Source: Aquificaceae bacterium (GTDB lineage: Bacteria > Aquificota > Aquificia > Aquificales > Aquificaceae). From it: a stretch of DNA of 6,636 nt. Made by a program: the position numbers and the translations under genes. Where the stretch lies: the NCBI GenBank assembly GCA_015487835.1, contig WFOY01000010.1, positions 1 through 6,636 on the forward strand, given 5' to 3'. Positions 1 through 5,120 of this stretch are shown one piece after another (within the stretch, counting starts at the first letter, position 1; each line of letters starts with the position of its first letter). The notes below the pieces were generated by a model. It was not told the DNA's origin. It worked only from the letters and a program-made list of their open reading frames with translations, and did not search any database.

Positions 1-895
1 CCACGGGGAAGAGGTGGATGTTCCTGACCGCCCAGGCGGTCTTTGGGTCGAGGTTCGGGTCGAGGTAGTCCCTGTCTCCCAAGATCTCCTGCGCCGAGAA
101 GCCGTAGTCCCTTATCAGGAAGTCCGCCTGGTATATCCTGTGCTCCCTACTCTTGGGACAGGGGGGGAGGTCCTCCATGGGTGTCCCCTTAACGGGATAG
201 AAGGCGCTGTAGTAAACCCTCCTAACCTTCAGCTTCCTGTAGAGGTACTCTGAAGATCTCAGGATCTCCCTGTCCGTCTCGCCGCTCGTCCCGACCATGA
301 CCTGGGTCGTCTGGTCCTTCTTGGGATAGTCCTCGAGAATTCTCGCCACCTCCCTTATCCTTGGGAGTATGTCCCCTATGAGGCTCTTTCCCTTCGCTAT
401 CCTCCTCAACCCCTCCTCCCTGGGAGCCTCTACGTTTATGGAAACCCTGTCCGCCACCTTAACGGCGGCCTCCAAAGTCTGGAGGCTCACCCCTGGCATG
501 ATCTTGAGGTGGACGTAGCCCCTGTAGTTATACCTTCTCCGCAGGATCAGAACCGTGTCTATCATCTTCTCCATCGTAACCTCTGGGTGGACGAATATGC
601 CCGATGAGAGGAAGAGACCCCTCACCTTCCCCTTAGAGTAAAGGTCGTAGAAGCCCCTCGCCAGGTCCTCTGGGTCTATGTAAACCCTGGGGGTCTCATC
701 CCTGTCCCTTCTGAACACGCAGTAGTCACAGTTTCTGTCGCAGTAAGTTGACTGCATAACCTTCAGTATGGGGACCTTCCCTCCCTTGCCCTTGGCCTCG
801 TAAAGGCAGTTCTCCAGGTTTGGGTCCCTCTCGCACTCGAACTTAGACAGCTTGGAGAGAAGCCTTATCTTCTGCTCCCTGCTAAGGCCCTTCAT
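1..895 (-). CDS. Putative DNA modification/repair radical SAM protein (UDG-linked family), C-terminus cut by window edge
   Basis: The first 298 codons are present; the frame is open to the window edge, so the C-terminus is missing. The ATG at 893-895 gives a protein starting MKGLSREQKIRLL. A radical SAM CxxxCxxC motif (C52, C56, C59, in the context TYCDRNCDYC) should bind the 4Fe-4S cluster that cleaves S-adenosylmethionine. Further blocks are LFLSSGIF (94-101), GYVHLKIMPG (126-135), SINVEAP (152-158), GTSGETDREI (202-211), VYYSAFYPVKGTP (227-239) and REHRIYQADFLI (250-261). From memory these match the family described as TIGR03916, which is usually encoded next to a uracil-DNA-glycosylase-like protein; its substrate is not known to me. 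Extra cysteines lie at 21 and 30. The start codon lies inside the end of the upstream methylase gene (14 bp overlap), so translation is probably coupled. The glycosylase-like partner, if present, would be beyond the left edge. The family call is firm; the DNA role is inherited from the family name. Confidence 0.9.
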   Translation of the reverse strand, partial: MKGLSREQKIRLLSKLSKFECERDPNLENCLYEAKGKGGKVPILKVMQSTYCDRNCDYCVFRRDRDETPRVYIDPEDLARGFYDLYSKGKVRGLFLSSGIFVHPEVTMEKMIDTVLILRRRYNYRGYVHLKIMPGVSLQTLEAAVKVADRVSINVEAPREEGLRRIAKGKSLIGDILPRIREVARILEDYPKKDQTTQVMVGTSGETDREILRSSEYLYRKLKVRRVYYSAFYPVKGTPMEDLPPCPKSREHRIYQADFLIRDYGFSAQEILGDRDYLDPNLDPKTAWAVRNIHLFPV

Positions 896-1712
896 AGTTT
901 CTGATTATAAGCTCCCTGTGGTTTGCTCGCCTCCCCGCCACACAGTTTATGAACCTGTTCGCCCTAACCTCCTCTATCAGGTAACCCCTGTAGAGGTCCC
1001 TCACGAGGGGCGTGTCCGAGTTGGAGACCATCACGAGGCACCCCCTCGAGTCGAGGTCCCTGAAGACTTTGGCCAGTTCCACCTGGTCCTCCTCGGTGAA
1101 GCCACCACTTACGTACTCGGTGAACTTGGAGGTGTCGCTGACGGGGGCGTAGGGCGGGTCGAGGTAGACGAAGTCTCCCCTGCCAGCGGTCCTCAGGACC
1201 TCCCTGTAGTCCCCGTGGATTATCTTCACCTCCGCGGACCTTAGGTAACCGCTCACAGCTCTCAGGTTCTCCTCGTCGCATATCTTGGGGTTCCTGTACC
1301 TGCCGAAGGGAACGTTGAACTGACCTTTGGAGTTCACCCTCCAGAGACCGTTGTAGCAGGTCCTGTTCAGGTATATGAACCTGCTCGCCCTCTTAACTGG
1401 GTCTAAGCTCTCAGGGTCGAGGGACCTTATCCTGTAGTAGTAATCCCTCTCGTTCCTGTGCCTTTTAAGGTCCTCTATTAGGTCCTCCACCCTGTCCCTG
1501 ACCACGAGGTAGGCGTTTATCAGTTCGTAGTTTATGTCCCCCACCACGGCCCTCTCAGGTGTCAGCTCAAAGAGGAGAGCTCCTCCCCCTAAGAAGGGCT
1601 CAAAGTAGGTCCCGAACTCCCTCGGGACCCTCAAAAGGAGGTCACCTATTATCTGCCTCTTCCCCCCAGCCCACTTGACGAAGGGCCTGGGCTTTATCTT
1701 CAGTTCTCTCAT
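882..1712 (-). CDS. dam: DNA adenine N6-methyltransferase, Dam/DpnIIA-like
   Basis: A 276-residue protein of the usual length for class alpha adenine methyltransferases. In order: FVKWAGGKRQ (11-20), the N-terminal SAM-binding block of Dam enzymes; FEPFLGGGAL (37-46), motif I; VVGDIN (56-61); a long target-recognition segment ending in the family-typical YLNRTCYNGLWRVNSKG (114-130) and FNVPFG (132-137); the catalytic DPPY (185-188); GGFTEEDQ (203-210); SNSDTP (230-235); and the closing ELIIRNY. It should transfer methyl from SAM to adenine N6. GATC is the likely target by family, but specificity is not readable from motifs alone. A TAG stop directly precedes the ATG in frame, so the start cannot lie further upstream. 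It is the first gene of a unit with the radical SAM protein and diverges from pheA by 16 bp. No restriction endonuclease gene is visible, so an orphan regulatory or repair role is possible; a partner outside the window is not excluded. The gene itself contains no GATC. Confidence 0.93.
   Translation of the reverse strand: MRELKIKPRPFVKWAGGKRQIIGDLLLRVPREFGTYFEPFLGGGALLFELTPERAVVGDINYELINAYLVVRDRVEDLIEDLKRHRNERDYYYRIRSLDPESLDPVKRASRFIYLNRTCYNGLWRVNSKGQFNVPFGRYRNPKICDEENLRAVSGYLRSAEVKIIHGDYREVLRTAGRGDFVYLDPPYAPVSDTSKFTEYVSGGFTEEDQVELAKVFRDLDSRGCLVMVSNSDTPLVRDLYRGYLIEEVRANRFINCVAGRRANHRELIIRNYEGP
896..909 (-). promoter_or_regulatory. TATAAT-like box just upstream of the radical SAM start (weak)
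   Basis: On the minus strand a perfect TATAAT (909 to 904) ends 8 bp before the radical SAM ATG, so initiation about 7 bp downstream would give an almost leaderless mRNA. The nearest purine-rich stretch (GGGAG) is too far upstream for a normal ribosome binding site. The box lies inside the end of the methylase gene, where it encodes the conserved Leu-Ile-Ile of the ELIIRNY motif, so it may be a coincidence of coding. I found no TTGACA-like -35 at standard spacing. Confidence 0.25.
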
Positions 1713-1728
1713 CTATTATAAAATTTTA
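1713..1728. promoter_or_regulatory. 16-bp AT-only divergent spacer between dam and pheA
   Basis: The whole spacer between the two divergent start codons is 16 bp and all A/T except its first base. It contains a perfect 10-bp palindrome, TAAAATTTTA (1719-1728). For pheA, TATAAA (1717-1722) ends 6 bp before the ATG, the spacing expected for a leaderless mRNA. For dam, TAAAAT on the minus strand (1728 to 1723) ends 10 bp before the ATG; a perfect TATAAT (1720 to 1715) is only 2 bp from it, too close to start an intact message. Neither gene has a Shine-Dalgarno site, and -35 elements would have to lie inside the opposite gene. No convincing TTGACA is visible. Confidence 0.55.
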
Positions 1729-2820
1729 ATGGTGAGGGAGATAGACCGCCTAAGGGAGGATATAGACAGGATAGACGAGGAGATACTGAGGCTCCTCAAC
1801 GAGAGAGCCAGGATCGCCAAGAAGATAGGGGATATAAAGAAGAGGAACGGCCTCGAGGTCCACGCACCCGAGAGGGAGAGGGCTATATTCGAGAAGATCC
1901 TAAGGCTCAACAGGGAGAGGTTCAGGGAGGAGTTCCCCTCCGAGGCCCTCGTCCACATATACAGGGAGATAATCTCAGCCTGCCTCTCCTTAGAGAAGCC
2001 CCTCAAGGTAGCCTACTTAGGCCCCAAGGCCACCTTCACCCACCAGGCTGCCCTTGAGTTCTTCGGCTTCTCCGCCCAGTACATACCCTGCACTACCATA
2101 AGGGACGTCTTCGTAGAGGTCGAGTCCCAGAGGTGTGACTACGGCGTTGTCCCCGTTGAGAACACCATAGAGGGTGTCGTCAACTACACCCTGGATATGT
2201 TCTTAGAGAGTGACCTTAAGATCTCGGGGGAGGTCGTCATACCGATAAGCCTCCACCTCCTCTCCACCGCCGAGAGCCTGGAGGAGATCAGGAAGATATA
2301 CTCCCACAAGGTGGCCATAGGCCAGTGCAGGTCCTGGATCGAGAAGAACATACCCAAGGTCCAGATAATAGAGACCGAGAGCACAGCGAAGGCCTGCGAG
2401 ATAGCCCTGGAGGAGGAGGGGTCTGGGGCCATAGCGAGCGAGGTGGCGAGCTACACGTACCACCTTAACATACTCGCCAGGAACATCCAGGAGAGTACGG
2501 ACAACTACACAAGGTTTCTGGTAATAGCGAGGAGGGACATGAGCCCAACGGGCAAGGACAAAACGAGCCTCATCTTCGCAGTTAGAGACGAGCCTGGAGC
2601 CCTTTACAGGGCCCTCGAGGCCTTCTCCAAGAAGGGTGTCAACCTGACCAAGATAGAGTCAAGGCCCTCTAAAAGAAAAGCCTGGGACTACGTCTTCTTC
2701 ATAGACCTCGAGGGGCACAAGGAGGAACCCAAGGTAAAGGAAGCCCTGGAGGACCTAAAGGACAGGACCCTTATGGTCAAGATCCTCGGGTCTTACCCCA
2801 GAGCCCTCCTCAGCGAGTGA
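1729..2820 (+). CDS. pheA: Bifunctional chorismate mutase/prephenate dehydratase (P-protein)
   Basis: A 363-residue cytoplasmic enzyme of normal P-protein length. It converts chorismate to prephenate and then to phenylpyruvate, the committed steps to phenylalanine. Residues 1-90 are an AroQ-type helical chorismate mutase; by eye R9, R26, K37, R49 and E50 align with E. coli R11, R28, K39, R51 and E52. Residues 92-270 are the dehydratase, beginning KVAYLGPKATFTHQAA, with VPVENTIEG (141-149), SHKVAIGQCRSWI (192-204) and the catalytic TRF (T261-R262-F263). Residues 280-355 are an ACT domain with GALYRAL (290-296) and ESRP (310-313), the phenylalanine-binding motifs, so feedback inhibition is likely. 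The start is ATG 1729; GTG 1732 is possible. An in-frame TTG at 1675 would run through the methylase gene and add a non-homologous tail, so I reject it. There is no ribosome binding site. The last 66 bp overlap the channel gene on the other strand. Confidence 0.96.
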   Translation: MVREIDRLREDIDRIDEEILRLLNERARIAKKIGDIKKRNGLEVHAPERERAIFEKILRLNRERFREEFPSEALVHIYREIISACLSLEKPLKVAYLGPKATFTHQAALEFFGFSAQYIPCTTIRDVFVEVESQRCDYGVVPVENTIEGVVNYTLDMFLESDLKISGEVVIPISLHLLSTAESLEEIRKIYSHKVAIGQCRSWIEKNIPKVQIIETESTAKACEIALEEEGSGAIASEVASYTYHLNILARNIQESTDNYTRFLVIARRDMSPTGKDKTSLIFAVRDEPGALYRALEAFSKKGVNLTKIESRPSKRKAWDYVFFIDLEGHKEEPKVKEALEDLKDRTLMVKILGSYPRALLSE

Positions 2821-4050
2821 GTAGATCCCTAAGACCCTCTTTATGTCCGCTACGAGGGCGTTGTAGTTGTAGATCGACTGGAGGTAGGCGAGCTTGGCGG
2901 CCTCGTAGCTCCTGCGGGCTTCGAGGAGCTCAACCTGTGTGCCCACGCCCTCCCTGTACCTTTCGGTCGCGAACCTGAGGGACTCTATGGAGGCCAAGAG
3001 GGTGTCCTCCCTGGCCCTTATCTCCTCCTCGGCACTCCTCAGCTGGGCGAGAAGGGACTCAAGATCGTTCCTTATCTTCCTCTCGGTAAAGAGGATCTCC
3101 TCCCTGACCTTGAGCGTCTCCAGCTTCTGCTGGATCACCCTCGCACTCCTCTTGAAGCCGTCGAAGATCAGGAACTCGAACCTAACGCCGAAGTTGTAAC
3201 CCTGCCTCGTGTCCTCCTTCAGCCTCCCGTTCTCGAAGTCTATTATGTTCTCGAAGTTGTAGTTGAAGAAGAAGGTCAGCTTGGGATAGTACTCGGCCCT
3301 CCTCACGTCCACCTCACTCTCCTTAACCTCGGCAGTCTTTTTGAGGACCTTGAGGGTGGGGTTGTTCTCTATAAGTCGGAAGGGGTCCTCGATCCTGAGA
3401 TCTACCTTCCTGAACTCCCCCTCCAGGTCCACCTCCTCCGTTATGCCCAGGAAGGCCTTTAGGGTGTTAAGGGCCGTTCTGTAATCGCTCTCCGCCCTTA
3501 TAAGGTCCGCCTTGGCCTGTCTCAGCTCGGCTCTCGCCCTGAGGAACTCGTACCTTGGAACTATGCCCGACCTGTACTTCTCCTCCACTATCCTGAAGTA
3601 GTCCTCCCAGTATCTCAGCGACTCCCTCTTCTCCTTCAGTATCTCCCTCTTTAAAAGGACGGCCCAGAAGATCTTCTCCACCTCGGCCAGAAGGCTCACC
3701 TTCACCTCCCTTATGACGAGCCTCTGGAGGTCCCTGCTCCTCTTGGCCACCTTTATGGCTGACCAGACCGTTCTGTCGAACACGGGCTGGGTGAGGTTCA
3801 GGGTCAGGAAGTACTTGTTCTCTGGGAAGAAGGCGGATATGTAGTTGGGGTCCCACTTGGTGAAGCTGGCCGAGAAGCGGAGGGAGGGGAGGATGCTCCC
3901 TTTGACCTCCCTTATCTTCTGATCGATCTTCCTAAGATCTATCTCCGACTTCACAGCGTCCACGTGGTTCCTCAGGGCAACCCTCTTCGCCTCCTCCAAG
4001 GTCAGGGAGAAGCTGACCGAGACAAGCAGGATCACAAGCACCAACCTCAT
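2755..4050 (-). CDS. TolC-family outer-membrane efflux channel
   Basis: A 431-residue protein of typical TolC-family size. An N-terminal signal peptide (about residues 1-15, MRLVLVILLVSVSFS) is followed by LTLEEAKRVALRNH, the usual first helix of the family. The internal duplication of TolC is clear: VEEKYRSGIVPRYEFLRARAEL (155-176) in the first half corresponds to ERYREGVGTQVELLEARRSY (363-382) in the second. Long charged helices alternate with strands such as KYFLTLNLTQPVF and YNFGVRFEFLIFDGF. It should trimerise into an outer-membrane beta-barrel with a periplasmic tunnel, the exit duct of the pump encoded alongside. Its ATG overlaps the adaptor stop (ATGA), with a purine-rich GAGGGTGG just upstream, so it is co-translated with the adaptor. 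After the expected end (ADIKRVLGIY, to 410) about 21 extra residues run antisense into pheA. Substrate cannot be inferred. Confidence 0.93.
   Translation of the reverse strand: MRLVLVILLVSVSFSLTLEEAKRVALRNHVDAVKSEIDLRKIDQKIREVKGSILPSLRFSASFTKWDPNYISAFFPENKYFLTLNLTQPVFDRTVWSAIKVAKRSRDLQRLVIREVKVSLLAEVEKIFWAVLLKREILKEKRESLRYWEDYFRIVEEKYRSGIVPRYEFLRARAELRQAKADLIRAESDYRTALNTLKAFLGITEEVDLEGEFRKVDLRIEDPFRLIENNPTLKVLKKTAEVKESEVDVRRAEYYPKLTFFFNYNFENIIDFENGRLKEDTRQGYNFGVRFEFLIFDGFKRSARVIQQKLETLKVREEILFTERKIRNDLESLLAQLRSAEEEIRAREDTLLASIESLRFATERYREGVGTQVELLEARRSYEAAKLAYLQSIYNYNALVADIKRVLGIYSLAEEGSGVRPEDLDHKGPVL
2788..2837. terminator. Inverted repeat at the pheA/channel gene junction, possible bidirectional terminator
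   Basis: GGGTCTTA (2788-2795) and TAAGACCC (2830-2837) form a perfect 8-bp inverted repeat with a 34-nt loop around the end of pheA. On the plus strand the right arm is followed by TCTTTAT, a short weak T-rich run. The position, between two convergent genes with no spacer of their own, is where a shared terminator would be expected. The long loop and lack of a proper U-tract make this tentative. Confidence 0.25.
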
Positions 4051-5099
4051 CGCTCCACCACCCTCGCACCTTCGTATAGAAACATGATCCCCTCTACTAT
4101 GATCCTGTCTCCCTCCTTGAGGTCGCCAGTAACCGCAGACCTTCCCTCCTCGTGGGCGACGACCTGAACGGGAACCTTCACAGCTCTTGAGTCCCTCACA
4201 ACCCAGAGGAAGGTCTGCCTCTGGGAGACCCTCACCGCCTGCTCGGGAACTATCACCGCCCTAACCCTGCCCGTCTCGAAGGAGACCTCCCCGTACATCT
4301 TGGGCTTTAAGGACCTGTCTTTGTTACTCACCCTCGCCTTCACCGTGAACATCCTCGCCTCGTCCGCGGTTGGTGAGATGTAAACCACCTTTGCCCTTAA
4401 CCTTATTCCACCAACCTTAACGGACACTTTGTCACCCAGCATTATGTGACCCACCAGCTCCTGGGGGACCCTGAATACGAACCTGAGGGGGTCGAGCCTG
4501 AGAAGGTCGTAGGCCTTGGTCTGGGGCGTAACGTAGTCTCCGAGATCCACGCCCCTTGAGATCACTACCCCGTCAACGGGCGACCTCACGAGGGTCCTCT
4601 CCAGGTCTATCCTCCTCCTCTCAAGGAGGGCTTTCAGCCTTTTGACCCTCGCCATGAGGGTCTCGAACCTGGTACTCACCTCCTCGAACTCCTCCCTGCT
4701 TATTAGGTCCTTCTCGTAGAGGGTCTTCCTCCTCTCGTAAACAGCTCTAACGTTCTGGAGGTCCTTCTCCGCCTCCCTCAGGCTCCAGAGGGCCTCCTCG
4801 TAGGCCTTCCTGTAGGTGCTGTCCTCTATCTTAAAGAGGGGTGATCCCTTTCTTACCCTGTCACCCTCCTCTGCGAAGAGATCAACCACCCTCCCGCTCA
4901 CCTCAGGCCTCACCTCAACCCTGTGAACAGCCTCCAGGTAACCGCTGGTCGTGTAGTTTATGGGGTGATCGACGAACCTTGCCTCTACAGTCCTTACCTC
5001 GAACACCCTCTCCCCGACGGTCCTGTTCTCCTCCTTCCTCTCGCAGGCGATCAGAAGAAACCAAAACAGCACAAGGCTTAGAGCTGACCGAGGGGTCAT
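4047..5099 (-). CDS. RND efflux periplasmic adaptor (membrane-fusion protein), lipoprotein
   Basis: A 350-residue HlyD/AcrA-type adaptor linking the inner-membrane RND pump to the outer-membrane channel. The N-terminus is a lipoprotein signal: hydrophobic SLVLFWFLLIA followed by C19 in the lipobox LIAC, so the mature protein should be lipid-anchored and periplasmic. Next come the first half of the lipoyl domain (VRPEVSGRVVDLFAEEGDRV, 63-82), an alpha-helical hairpin (about 94-168, rich in Glu, Arg, Lys and Leu), the second lipoyl half (VRSPVDGVVISRGVDLGDYV, 171-190), a beta-barrel domain (about 205-280, with KPKMYGEVSFE) and a membrane-proximal domain (about 281-350). The open frame continues far upstream of 5099, antisense to the pump gene; the ATG at 5099 is chosen because the signal peptide begins there and because that places the gene just left of the divergent permease gene. 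It is the first gene of the adaptor-channel pair and has no well-placed ribosome binding site. Confidence 0.94.
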   Translation of the reverse strand: MTPRSALSLVLFWFLLIACERKEENRTVGERVFEVRTVEARFVDHPINYTTSGYLEAVHRVEVRPEVSGRVVDLFAEEGDRVRKGSPLFKIEDSTYRKAYEEALWSLREAEKDLQNVRAVYERRKTLYEKDLISREEFEEVSTRFETLMARVKRLKALLERRRIDLERTLVRSPVDGVVISRGVDLGDYVTPQTKAYDLLRLDPLRFVFRVPQELVGHIMLGDKVSVKVGGIRLRAKVVYISPTADEARMFTVKARVSNKDRSLKPKMYGEVSFETGRVRAVIVPEQAVRVSQRQTFLWVVRDSRAVKVPVQVVAHEEGRSAVTGDLKEGDRIIVEGIMFLYEGARVVER

Positions 5100-5120
5100 A
5101 GGGCATATTATAATCTCCCT
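5100..5120. promoter_or_regulatory. 21-bp divergent promoter between adaptor and RND permease genes
   Basis: This spacer holds ATTATAAT (5107-5114), a perfect palindrome that gives a consensus TATAAT on both strands. The plus-strand box (5109-5114) ends 6 bp before the permease ATG; the minus-strand box (5112 to 5107) ends 7 bp before the adaptor ATG. Initiation 7 bp downstream would start both mRNAs at or next to their start codons. Neither gene has a ribosome binding site at usable distance, which fits leaderless transcripts. A CTGACC (5084-5089), 19 bp upstream of the plus-strand box, is a weak -35 candidate for the permease; I see none for the adaptor. The overlapping boxes mean the two directions may compete for polymerase. 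Confidence 0.6.

Noticed and set aside
1..150. Repeated GGTCGAGGT words near the left end and again near 1155 and 1050.
   Set aside because: They encode Leu-Asp-Pro and similar residues with the preferred codons; spacing is irregular and nothing indicates a repeat array.
1..895. Radical SAM protein as BioB, LipA or a coenzyme maturase.
   Set aside because: The blocks LFLSSGIF, GYVHLKIMPG, VYYSAF and REHRIYQAD match the UDG-linked family as I remember it and are not features of BioB or LipA.
852..1281. Long open frames on both strands across the methylase gene.
   Set aside because: They are shadows of a GC-rich gene; the translations show no domain, whereas the methylase frame has all class alpha motifs in order.
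882..1712. Methylase as part of a restriction-modification system.
   Set aside because: No endonuclease gene is visible in the window, and about 40 GATC sites elsewhere show no general avoidance. A partner beyond the left edge cannot be excluded.
1675..1728. TTG start that would add 18 residues to PheA.
   Set aside because: It lies in the complement of the methylase N-terminus, and PheA homology begins right after the ATG at 1729.
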